Below are positions 52,452 through 64,000 of a stretch of 64,000 nucleotides of DNA, piece by piece. Position numbers and translations under genes: made by a program. The first letter of the stretch is position 1; each line of letters opens with the position of its first letter. The notes beneath the pieces were generated by a model, which saw nothing but the letters and a program-made list of their open reading frames with translations, searched no databases and was not told the DNA's origin. This DNA comes from Poa pratensis (lineage: Eukaryota; Streptophyta; Magnoliopsida; Poales; Poaceae). The stretch covers positions 41,610,982 through 41,674,981 of the forward strand of contig CAMZMU010000059.1 of NCBI GenBank assembly GCA_947311845.1. The letters run 5' to 3'.

Positions 52452-55400
52452 AAGCACACATGGCAACCCGACCTATGATTGGGGGGGCTTTAATCTGACG
52501 AGGGCGCCTCTTACTGTTTTGTTTTGTTATTTGGGCACATTTATGGCGGTCTCGACTTATAGTATTTGTTATAGATGATGTTCAATGAATGTCATATATT
52601 TTGCACGTAATGCCTATATGTTTCCTTTTTTCTTCTATATAAAAAATAGTAAAAAATATTTTTACGCAATTTTATTATTCAGAGAGAGAGAGAGAAATTG
52701 TTTTGTGGATAAAACAAGAACAATATCATTAATTTTCAAAGTATATTTTCGATGCACTTTAATTGAAAATATTAATTATGTTTATTTAATAAATTAAAAA
52801 AATGCGTGTACACGGCTTTACTCGACTGCAGAAATATTTGGATTTATACTCCCTTTCGTTACTGATTTTAATCCGTCTTGTTTTAATCTGTATACTATTT
52901 AATGAGAAAAATTACATGAGCAGGAAGCGCTCAGACTAATTGTGATTTTTTTTGAAAGATAATGTATGATGACAAACAGAATAGCTTAATTGCATATTGG
53001 TTTTTGTGATTCAAAATAGACATATAATTTATTTGTATAATGTATCTGCTACAACACCTCGAATTTGCTGAAATATGTATGAAACTAGGGTCTAGGGTTA
53101 TAATTAAATATATCATGTTTGCACATATGTTAATTAGTTCTAAAGATCACTTCTTCCTTGATGCCAGCCCGATTTCGGTAAAATATGATATAGTATCCAT
53201 ATTTTGTAATTATTTATAATTAATGAATATTACTTATTTATACTAAACATTTTTACCTTCTTTGTTGGCTTGTTTTGTAAACACACAATTTTTACCATTC
53301 CATGTAAAATTGATCACATGATTGGTACTTTATTTAGACGTTCACGTTTTATTATATATAGTTTAATCTATTTGTAAATAGACTTTCAGTCATATTAAAT
53401 GAGACCGTATTGGGAATTGGGGTTATGTTAGTTCCCGAAAACAGAGTTGACAAGTGCATTTATATAAAAAACAATCACATTTGTACATATATTGATTTTA
53501 AATTTGTGCCCTTACATCTATAGTGTATTATTTTTCATTTTACCATCCTTGAATATTTTACTACTCGTGACCATACATTCCCGTGTGACTATTTATGCGT
53601 CACATGGTTGTCTATCTTTTGATTTAAATATGTAGAAAATTCTATAGTGTGTGTTGTATGGTTTGTCCATGGACCGTCTGCAATTCTTATATTTTCTAGA
53701 GTCGTGTTAAGGTTAACATTTGTTTTCTGAGGAATGTAGTATGGGGAACAACTTTATCTTGTTAGCGCCCAGGAGGAATTGCGTCGGTGTGGTTGAGATG
53801 TATATCGACTCACCTCACTAGTCTCATGCAAATATTTTTCTTCTAAAAGGCAGGTAATCTCAGACTCTGCATCAAAGCGATGCACGTAACATATTTTATT
53901 GCACATTTTATTGCAAGCTTAGGACCACATAACATGGATACATGACCAGCCAACGAAAATTAGAAAACTAATAGCCTCTATGCATTTTAAAATTCTATCA
54001 GAATGTAGCCAATCACCCTGATTGAAGATAGCACAAACGAACGACATGAACGAATGCATGTCCAGTTTGTAACTCTTGACCTAACACTTACGGTGGCGGA
54101 GATTATTGTAGGAGAGCAGACACATAAGCCGTCATTCCGCAACGATTCAATCTAGACGTCTGGTTCTGTACTCTGCCGGAAGGGGATCCATTGTCGAAGT
54201 CTTCATCGTCATGCTTGTTGTCTTCACGATGATGCGCGAGTAGTTCCCAAACAATAATATTTTTTTTGAGGTTTAAAACGGTCGTATCCGCCATCCGATT
54301 AGATAGAATAGAATGTTATTTACAGAATTTTGGACTAGGGAAAAATCTCTTTATAGACAAAACAAAACGATAAGTCTCTCGGATCGTGCGTGTGGGCGAA
54401 AGCCTGTTGCGCCACCTCTTCCCACACCAAAGCTGCCACCTTCGTAGGCGAGCTCGCCACATTGCGGAACCCCCCACAACGGTGGATAATGGTCCTGCTA
54501 GCCGCCCTCCGAGATTTGGGTGGAATGCCCGCAAGTGCTCGCCAAGACAGTAGCCTTCTCCGATCGACGCCACGCTGGCACTCCATCCTAGCAATTGCGC
54601 GGTGCACCGAGCATAACCGAAGCCCAAACAATAATATTGTTGTTAGTAGCACCTGAAGATTTCGATGCAGAAATTTGCAAACTCATCGCAAATCATGTGG
54701 GCATTGTCACCCTAGCATACGTGAAACCAAAAGCGACAGCACTCCAATGCAAAGATTGACGTCAATCCACGCTGGATTGGTGCAAAATCTAGCAAAAGGC
54801 AGTAGAAAGGAAAAAAGAAAAAGAAAAGAGGAGCAACAGGGTACCACCATTCGACCGTTAATAATCCACGCACACTTCCGGCAAAACACTGCCGACTTGC
54901 GCGTCAGTCACCAGTTTCACGCAGCGGAAAGCGCCAGACGCAATAATAAAGCGTGCGAGCCGAACCCACCCGAGAGAGCACAGTGGCGCTCGCATGCCGT
55001 GCCATGCCGCGCCAAAGCAGGACAGCGCGGCCCAGAGCGAGCGAGCTCGGTGCTCGGCTCTGCACGCCTTTGCACGAGCCGCACAGGACGACGAGCTAGT
55101 CATCACCACCGCTTGTGGAGGCGAAAAATAAAGCCGTTGGCAAGCATGCGGACACGGCTCGTCGCCCCACGAGCACTGCGGCGGCCTGCTCCCAGCTGCA
55201 CGGTCGCACACGGCCACGCCGATGTGTCCAGACGGTCCAGGGAAAAGAGGTGAGAAATGAGAAGAAGAAAAAATGTGGAGGGAACGAACGGCTCGATGTG
55301 CGGCTCGGTGCTCGGTGTTAAAAAGGGCCGCACCGGGGAACTCGACCGCACTGCACGCCACTCCAGACCACGCCGACTAGCTTCCTTCTTCTCCACCCCA

Positions 55401-55467
55401 TCCTGGTTGGCGGCCGCTACTTGCTGCTAGCTCCGGAGAGCTCGAGCTCCCACTCCTTGCTGCTGCC
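52452..55467. other. AT-rich intergenic DNA and 5' flank of the X8 gene
   Basis: 52460-54100 is AT-rich with short simple repeats ((AG)7 at about 52681) and no credible ORF. 54110-54260 has a GATGATGCGCGAGTAG segment like that in LTR E at 51422, probably an LTR scrap. From 54860 the sequence becomes GC-rich towards the start codon at 55468. TTAAAAAGGGCC at about 55318 is the only weak TATA-like candidate. The ORFs at 54675-55253 and 54858-55361 lie on opposite strands and look like composition effects. Confidence 0.5.
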
Positions 55468-57287
<1,820 letters not shown>

Positions 57288-58315
57288 TCGAGTCCAGTGC
57301 GTGCGTGCACGCTCGCGCTGGCATCCGCTGGTTGGCGTGCGGAAAGGAAGGAAGGTCCATGGCGGGGACGGCGCCGGATTCGGTGGGCATGCTCCGCCGC
57401 GATGATGCTCTGGCCCTTTGTCCGGCGCGCCTTTCCGGCCTTGGCCTTTTGATCGTTCGATCGGGTAGTAGTACGTACTAGTAGTTGTCTACTAAACTGA
57501 CATCTATCTTCTTCCTCGTCGTGCCGGTGGCCACCACCAGGCCATGTGGTGTTTGTACTGGTCCGGGAGTCCTTGGTAGGAGATGAGATCTAGGGATTCT
57601 TTCTTTCTCGTAGTGGGGCCACGTTCTGAGACATATAATCATGTGTTGTCCTATGTTGTGTTTCTGCGCTATGCGGTCCACACCGTACAGTCATTTTGCT
57701 GAGGTCTTGGATGAATCTAGCTTGGTCTCGTGATGTCCTGCGCGGTCACGCCTGGAATCATCGGATCGTTCTAATGCTCCGTTTGGGCTGCGCTGTGCTC
57801 TGCTCGGCGGCGCACATGGATCTCCGACGGATTGCCGGTCGGCGCACATCAGTATCCATATCATCACCTTCATGGGCTTTGCCTTGTGTTCTTGTTGCCG
57901 GTCACGTTCGGCATCACCAGACCGTACCCCCGCGGCATGGTGTGGTGCCGGCCGATGGACATTGGAGTTTTGGGAGATTTCGGTGCGCCGCGCTGTGCGA
58001 CGCACATGCGTGGATCTTGGACGGATGTCCGGTCGAATGGGAAAAATCTGGTGCTGAGAGTCCACTTTGATCTGGACTCTTGTCTGGGGTTCGCATCTGG
58101 AGCAGAACACGCCGACATCGGCACAGGAAACCCTCACGAGACCACGATTCGATGTCTGATCTCTTCGGGAGCCGCGCAGGCGACGGGACCAGCTCCGCCG
58201 CGGGCAGGTGCGCGGACGCGATTGGAGGCGCCGGGCCGGTGGCCTTTGGCGCGGCCCCGGCACGAACCGACGTCCAGCATCTCGGAGTATATGTCCTCCA
58301 TGATTTGGTGGTCTC
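57288..58315. other. 3' flank of the X8 gene and unassigned GC-rich DNA
   Basis: 57288 to about 57690 probably includes the 3' UTR. 57700-58290 is GC-rich with repeated GCGCACAT, GACGGAT and CCGGTCG motifs (57811-57845 and 58001-58035) that look like diverged repeats of a DNA transposon. I could not find its ends. Overlapping ORFs on both strands are not supported. Confidence 0.4.
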
Positions 58316-59233
58316 TTTTTTTTTTTTTTTGAAACAAGGGATAGACCCCGAAGGGTCTAGTCGGTGCTTTCATTAAAGGCGATGTCGGTACAGATTACAG
58401 AAGAACCCCTGAAAGAACTGAAAAATACAGAGCAGTCCTTCTCTTTTACATCACACACCCTGGACAAAAGATGAAAAAAGCAATCAAGTCCAGCACCGCC
58501 ATGTCCATTGACCTGAAGCCAACGCCGGCCATCCTCTGCATCGCCGGGGACGAAACCACTTGGGATGTAGAGGAAGGGAATCGCCGCCTTGACTCCATTG
58601 AAGGGCCTCCAAGGTTGGAGGTTGAACGAGGGATGCATCATCAGCATCCATGGAAGCCGCCCTTCGGCTATTGAATTCGGAGGCCAAGCAAAGGGCCGCC
58701 GATGTTGCGCTCGTCTTGACTCTGCACCTTCCCCTGCACAGCCCGACGCCGGAGCACACTGCGCCGCTTCGCTCCTCTTCCCACTCGCCACCATGGCGAT
58801 TAGGAGAAGCATGAGCAGCAGCATGCACAACCGAAGCCTGGCTGCACCAAAAGACCTTATTGACGGAGTTTCCGGTGGTTTCCCATCCCGCCGCCTGCGG
58901 CTCCGGCCATAGGAGCACCGCAGCAAGTAGAAGAACCACCAGGCGGCACCGGATCTGGGCCGAAGGACCCGACACCTCCCTCCCGGCATGAAGCCAACTA
59001 CCAGCATAAAGTCGACTACCAGCATAAAGTCGAGGCAAACATCTACTCCTAGTACTACAGCTAGTATATACAGGAACCGACCACCTGCTCCAACTTCTCG
59101 CCGGCCGGCCGTGCCGCCGGAAAGAGAGAAGGAGAGGGGCGGAAGCAGCGCTCGCCTAGCGACTCTCAACGGGGGCACTCGGAGGAGCAGTTTATCTGCT
59201 AGTGCTCTATTTCTGGGGCTGCGAAGAACCCCA
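58316..59233 (-). mobile_element. Poly(A)-tailed non-LTR retroposon, 918 bp
   Basis: The target duplication CATGATTTGGTGGTCTC (58299-58315) and its copy with one substitution (59234-59250) flank the element. The minus-strand 3' end is a run of 15 A (58330-58316). Before it is a small hairpin AGACCC-TTCG-GGGTCT, of the kind found at LINE and SINE 3' ends. These are hallmarks of target-primed reverse transcription. The body carries one long ORF and no reverse transcriptase, so it was mobilised in trans. Confidence 0.85.
58357..59025 (-). CDS. ORF of the retroposon, 222 residues, unknown function
   Basis: From the first ATG (59025) the minus strand is open to 58357, only 27 nt before the poly(A) tract. 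The frame is also open upstream to at least 59178 without an ATG. The N-terminus repeats FMLVV twice, from an 18-bp tandem repeat. An Arg-rich stretch (YGRSRRRRDGK) is followed by a strong hydrophobic segment LCMLLLMLLLIAMVAS (about residue 85), which could be a membrane anchor. The rest has MHPSFNLQPWRPFNG and LDCFFHLLSRVCDVKEKD. I recognise no domain. It could be a real product of a non-autonomous family, a processed copy of a transcript, or a long frame due to GC-rich composition. Confidence 0.4.
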   Translation of the reverse strand: MLVVDFMLVVGFMPGGRCRVLRPRSGAAWWFFYLLRCSYGRSRRRRDGKPPETPSIRSFGAARLRLCMLLLMLLLIAMVASGKRSEAAQCAPASGCAGEGAESRRAQHRRPFAWPPNSIAEGRLPWMLMMHPSFNLQPWRPFNGVKAAIPFLYIPSGFVPGDAEDGRRWLQVNGHGGAGLDCFFHLLSRVCDVKEKDCSVFFSSFRGSSVICTDIAFNESTD

Positions 59234-59250
59234 CATGATTCGGTGGTCTC

Positions 59251-60951
59251 GGCTTTCTCTTTGAGCGAAATGATGGCCTCGGCCTCTCGGGTTCGTGGTG
59301 CCGTTGGGTGATAGTGCCCAGCTAGGACACGTCGTTTGTAGGCTATTCACTGTCAGCTACAGACGAGTTTCATTTTCATAATCTTATAGTTCATCGTATG
59401 TTCCCTCAAAATAGTTCATCGCATGAAAATCAATGATTTCAAAATGTTGAAGCACTACTACTCACAGAGCAAAGCCAACTTCGATAGTCATCATTTTTAA
59501 TTGCATAGTTTTTATATTTCGGTTAATCAAAAAATGTTTTCAACTAAATATACTACTCGGCACATAAATCGTTAAAATATCCGAGGGAAAAGTACCATGG
59601 AACACTACCACTTTACTGCACGACAACACCAGCAGAGACAAAAAAAAAAAGAGAGAAAGAGAGGGCGATAGCTAGAGGGACGACAGGATAGAGGAAGGGA
59701 GAGTTTTTTTTGAAACTATAGAGGAAGGGATAGTTTGCTTTTCTGAACGTTGAAACCCTATTGTTATTTTTTGACGTGACTACGTATAAGGTGCCTGCTA
59801 TTTAGCATATGCGTACGCAGTTAGATAAATGGCCTACTCTGCATGCATACAAAAAAAGCTAAAAAAACTGATGTTATCCCACATTTAATGTAAAATCCGA
59901 AAATTCAAAAAGTTTTGTAGCCCACACCATTTATCTGATTTAGAATCCGTTTTCATCGCTAAGCTAGTCGCGACGAGATCTTCGAAACTAGATCTCATGT
60001 TGACATATTCCGACAACTTTTTTTTCGGACTCAAAACTTACCCATCCCGTAACATATAAGTTATCCAGACTGTACTATTTAAGTTACCAACCATATTAAT
60101 GATTAGTTGTCGGGTTGAAATAGAACCATTATTTGTTGTTCTTTTCGATTTTTTCGACTTTTGAATTTATAACACCTAGTTAATCATAAGTGAATATCGG
60201 ACGCCGACTAGGCATGTGGCACATGCTGGATGGCAAAACTCGACGCACTCCCGTCTGAAAGCGAAATTGGCAAATTCTCGCATGCGCTGTTGTCGTGGTA
60301 TCGTGCACGACATATGTCACAGAGGGTGACTACTTGCGTGGGGACACAGGTGGCGTGCGACGACGTGTGCACGGGATTGGATACGGGCTTTTCTGAAAGC
60401 GAAATTGGCAAATTCTCGCATGCGCTGTGCTCTAATTGTTGCATGCAGACTAAAAGACGAAATTGTTGACGTCGCTCGCACTAAATGCGAAATTCGAAAA
60501 TTCAAACTTTTTGTAGCTCAAACCGTTTATCCGATTTATGATCCTTACCACCCATTAACACGTGAGTTACTAGGCTGTAGTATGTAAGTTACCAACCCAT
60601 GCGACGATTAATTTTAGCTTAGAAACTATATCCCACGTTTGGTTGTTCTTTTTTATTTTTCCGAGTTTTGAAGTTACCACGTAGTTTTATAAGTGAGTTA
60701 CCACTTTTGGGACGATAAATGTATAGTGGACAGGTGGATAACTATACAGTAAAACACTTGTGCAACTCCATAAGTAGTAGAGTGAAAACTTTGTCGATTT
60801 CATGGTGCCAACTACATACCTAAAACAGATAGATAACTCTATCAGTACTCGGTAGATAACTATTATTTGATCACATGGTAACTATTATTTTATGGTGGAC
60901 AACTATATCATGAATAAATGGGTAACTCCATTAGTTTACGGTGGGGAACTC
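59251..60951. repeat. Intergenic DNA with repeated segments, probably DNA-transposon remnants
   Basis: 59880-60160 and 60484-60720 are diverged direct copies. They share AATTCAAA, TTTTGTAG, TTTATC-GATTTA and GTTACCAACC blocks. A 36-bp exact repeat lies at 60254-60289 and 60392-60427. 60720-60950 repeats a GGTAACT/GATAACT motif every 20-50 bp. An A10 run lies at 59641. No gene is supported. Confidence 0.55.
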
Positions 60952-63287
60952 TGAAAGGACAAGGATGTCGCCTAGAGGGGGGGGGGGGGGTGAATAGGCG
61001 AATAAAACTTTTCCGGTTAAAGGCTTGCTAATTGCGGAATAAAACTAGGTGTTTAAATTAACAAGCCAACAACCTAAGTAAACTAGGCTCACCTATGTGC
61101 ACCAACAACTTATGCTAAGCAAGACAAGCAACAAGGTGATAGCAAAGAATACTTCAAGCACGAAGGCTATCACAATGTAAGGTGCATAAGTAAAGAGCTC
61201 GGGTATAGAAATAACCGAGGCACGCGGAGACGAGGATGTATTCCCGAGTTCCTCCTTTTTAGGGGAGTACGTCTCGTTGGAGAGGTGTGAGGCACCACAA
61301 AGGTCGATCTCAACGCCACAAAGGCTCACCCTATTCTCCGATGAACCGCACCACAAAGGTTTGGTTCACCTTCCACTATCGGTATTCCTTCGAGGCGGAA
61401 TCCGGAGCCTTTCAACAACAATCCGAGGCACAACCCACAACGATTGGGGGCTCCCGAACGGCTACAAGTGACCACACAAGGGTCCAACCACCACAAAGGC
61501 GTCTAGGGTCCAAGGACCCAAGAGTAACAAGTTCTTCAAGCTTTCAACTTCCACGAATCCTCGTGGAGAGCACACCGATGCACCAAATGCAAAAGGCAAG
61601 AGCACAAGTGCTCAAATCCTTCACTCTCAAATCCCACCAAAAGCAACTAATGCTTATGGGGGGAGAAGAGAGGCAGAACTAAGAAGAGAACCACACAAGA
61701 ACTCCAAGAACTAGATCCACTATGTTCCCCTCACTTAGAGGAGAGATTGATTGGTGGAAATGTAGATCTAGGTCTTCTCCTTCAATCCTCCAAAGATCAA
61801 CAAGTTTGGGTGGAGGGATTGGGAGATATCAAGGAAATGAGCTTGCAACAATGGAGGAGAGAGAAATCAAATCTTAGAGGGCAGGCTTGCTGGCTGGAGG
61901 AAGATGGAGGAGTATTTATACCCCTCCCAGGAAAACTAGCCGTTGCAGCCAGTTATGCACCGGAGTTTCCGGCCCAAGTGACCGGAAACTCCGGCCTACA
62001 CCGGAAACTCCGGCCCCCAAGGACCGGATACTCCGTCCCCCACCAGGGGCTGAACCGGGGCTCGAAACGAGGTAAAAATACTTTTTAGGGCCGGAGTATC
62101 CGGCCTCGACCCCGGATATTCCGGCCCCCACCAGGGGGTGAACATCGGGGCTCGAAACGAGGTAAAAACACATTTTAGGGCCGGAATATCCGGCCCCCAA
62201 CCCCGGATATTCCGCCCCCCGGATACTCCGGTTGACAGAAACTGAGATACGAAAACAGCAATATCTTTTTCATCCGGACTCCGTTTTCGATGATCTTGGG
62301 CTCGTTGGAATCGTAACGAAGAGCACAATAAGATCATGCAGAGAAACATCATAGTCCAACAATGGAGGATAAAACCAAATGGGGAAAGGTTAGACCTCTC
62401 GATAAAAGAATAACCGATAGAACCTCCAAACCAAAACCGCAATACGTTTCTCATCCGGACTCCGTTTTCTATGAACTTGGGATTGTTAGAAGATACTCAC
62501 AAGCTCTACAAGATTATGCATATACACATCATAGTCCATCATGTGAGGAGGAAACCACAAGAGGAGAGTTTGACCTCTCTACAAAAGACGAACCGGTAAA
62601 ACCTCCAACATCAAAAACATCACAAGATATTCAAATGGAATCCGCTTTTGATGAACTAGAGCTTGGTATGGAGATGAACACAAGCTCTAAATTCTCACAT
62701 GGATAAAAGCCAAATAAGAACCAAGAAAGATGATAATGCCAAGTATGCAAAGGTTTGAGCTCTCCACAAAGATGCGATCAAGTTACTCACTTGAGAGCCC
62801 CTCTTGATAGTACGCCGTCTATCCTAAACCCGGTCTCTCACTACACCACGAGACCGGTAAAACAGAAACCTATCAAGATCATACCTTTGCCTTGCGCATT
62901 CCACTTGAGCTAGATGATGACGATCTTGATCTCTTCAAGTGGACCACCTTTCTTGATTGCGCTTGCTAGCACATGCTTGATGACGACTTCTCCAAATACT
63001 CCCCCATACACCATTATGGGAGAGCCTCGCTTAGCTCCGACTTCATGAAGATGATGTCTTGAATCCTTCAAGACATACTTGCAATATGCTCAACTCTACA
63101 CGTGACCATTCTTCATATAAACCCTTGAATAGAGCATTGATCAACATGTAATCTTCTAGAGTCCAACACATGAACTCCAATCTTTTCCAATGGACAAGAT
63201 CTACAAGTATATCTCAATGCAAGCATTAGTCCATAAGGATTGTCATTAATTACCAAAACCACGCATGGGGCAACACATGCACTTTCA
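60952..63287 (-). repeat. 3' LTR of element J (2336 bp)
   Basis: Begins TGAAAGGACAAGG and ends TGCACTTTCA on the plus strand. A G12 tract lies at 60977-60988. 61965-62230 contains tandem units with CCGGATAYTCCG and GGCTCGAAACGAGGTAAAAA (62055 and 62147). 62265-62690 contains three diverged units of about 180 bp around CATCCGGACTCCGTTTTC. These internal duplications explain the large size. ORFs in the LTR (61287-61682, 61747-62088) are composed of these repeats and are not genes. Confidence 0.8.
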
Positions 63288-64000
63288 ATCTCCCCCATTT
63301 TGGTAATTGATGACAATCCCTTTTACGAGGGTTTATATGATGAATTAAACAACCATGCAACACAAAGAGCAAGGATGCAAGAGAAGAAAGGCAAATGCTT
63401 AAGAACAAACTAAAGCATAAAACCAAATTCCCTTAAACCCTTAAACCCTCTAAACTTCTCCCCCATTGGCATCGATTGCCGAAATGGGAGGAAAACTTTA
63501 GAAGGCCAATATAGTAAGAGCTCCCCCATAATGTGTGCATTTCTCATAATATGAGTGAAATCAAATGCACATATCCAATAACGAATAGTTGGGAAGGAGA
63601 TCAAACTATATCGAGGATCCAAATAATGCAAAAGAATTAACAAATAGAAAGATACTTCAACGAAAGAGGCAAGCAATCAAAAGGATCCGACAAGTGTTCT
63701 CAAAATCAAGAGGGAACTCCCCAAGGTACATGCACAATGAAGATTTGCATTTCAATATGGTGTGCATAACATGGAATCCTCACTCCCTCCTAGAAATTTT
63801 GAACACAAACCCTTGCAAGAAAGTATATAAGAAAAGAAGCAAAACAATTTGCAACAAGTAAAAAGTTTTGCGACAAGAGCAAGGAGCGGCAAATAAAATG
63901 ATGGGTGTGAGATAGAAAGACAATTTTAGGAGACTAATAAAAGGATGAGCCAAAGCATCAACATAGTCTTTCAAAGGAGTGGCACATAGTGCATATCGTG
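60952..64000 (-). mobile_element. SIRE/Maximus-like Copia element J, 3' end
   Basis: On the minus strand the polypurine tract AAAATGGGGGAGAT at 63301-63288 is followed by the 3' LTR. The LTR runs from TGAAAGTGCATGTGTTGCCC (63287) to CTTGTCCTTTCA (60952). 63288-64000 is 3' untranslated internal DNA with no open frame of note. The coding region lies right of the window. The LTR start, the G-rich tract and the large LTR are typical of the SIRE/Maximus lineage. Confidence 0.8.

Noticed and set aside
54675..55361. 192-codon plus-strand and 167-codon minus-strand ORFs upstream of the X8 gene
   Set aside because: They overlap on opposite strands in GC-rich promoter-proximal DNA and contain no recognisable domain.
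60977..60988. G12 run as a G-quadruplex regulator
   Set aside because: A single uninterrupted homopolymer is prone to sequencing error, and the related position in this LTR family is a variable G tract; no further evidence.

Overview
The window is nuclear DNA of a pooid grass. It carries three recognisable protein-coding genes with grass-type introns and GC-rich first exons, set in nested LTR retrotransposons of the Athila, Tat, Reina-like, Angela/BARE-like and SIRE/Maximus-like lineages that are typical of large Pooideae genomes. I cannot name the species. About two thirds of the window is transposable-element DNA.

Layout. 1-28721 is one retrotransposon nest. The oldest layer is a minus-strand Ty3 element I (tRNA-iMet primer site, 268-bp LTR at 28454-28721). 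Its reverse-transcriptase region is split by a minus-strand Athila-type element B (right end 14461), and its gag by a minus-strand Tat-type element H (15902-26925). B itself holds two Athila insertions: A (plus strand, only its 3' end at 1-3022) in B's left LTR, and C (minus strand, 6734-12004, right LTR truncated) in B's gag. H is a rearranged LTR-internal-LTR-internal'-LTR structure.

28722-40985 is the gene island. An unrecognised open frame (28713-29789) is interrupted by a 552-bp TIR element and by element I. A BAG-domain co-chaperone gene lies at 31719-33044 (minus, two exons). About 0.3 kb upstream of it is a PIF/Harbinger-like TIR element (33362-35006) that carries its own broken ORF. 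A five-exon EAF7/MRGBP chromatin gene lies at 35922-40452 (minus). It is easily missed because four of its exons are 52-96 nt and intron 2 is 3.85 kb, filled with tandem repeats, a LINE 3' end and small TIR elements.

40986-52451 is a second nest, four levels deep: a TIR-like element F, split by an Athila-type LTR E, split by an Angela/BARE-like solo LTR G, split by a young Athila-type element D whose two LTRs are nearly identical. 52452-55467 is AT-rich intergenic DNA. An X8-domain, GPI-anchored PDCB-type gene lies at 55468-57287 (plus, three exons), with an apparent one-base frameshift at the start of exon 3. A poly(A)-tailed retroposon with 17-bp target duplications and one long ORF sits at 58316-59233. 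From 60952 to the window end is the 3' LTR and 3' internal region of a minus-strand SIRE/Maximus-like Copia element.

The three genes have unrelated roles: Hsp70 co-chaperone, NuA4 acetyltransferase subunit and plasmodesmal callose binding. Nothing in the sequence links them functionally. The retroelement genes act only within their own elements, and all the coding regions I could read are degraded or absent, except for simple ORFs in D and the retroposon.
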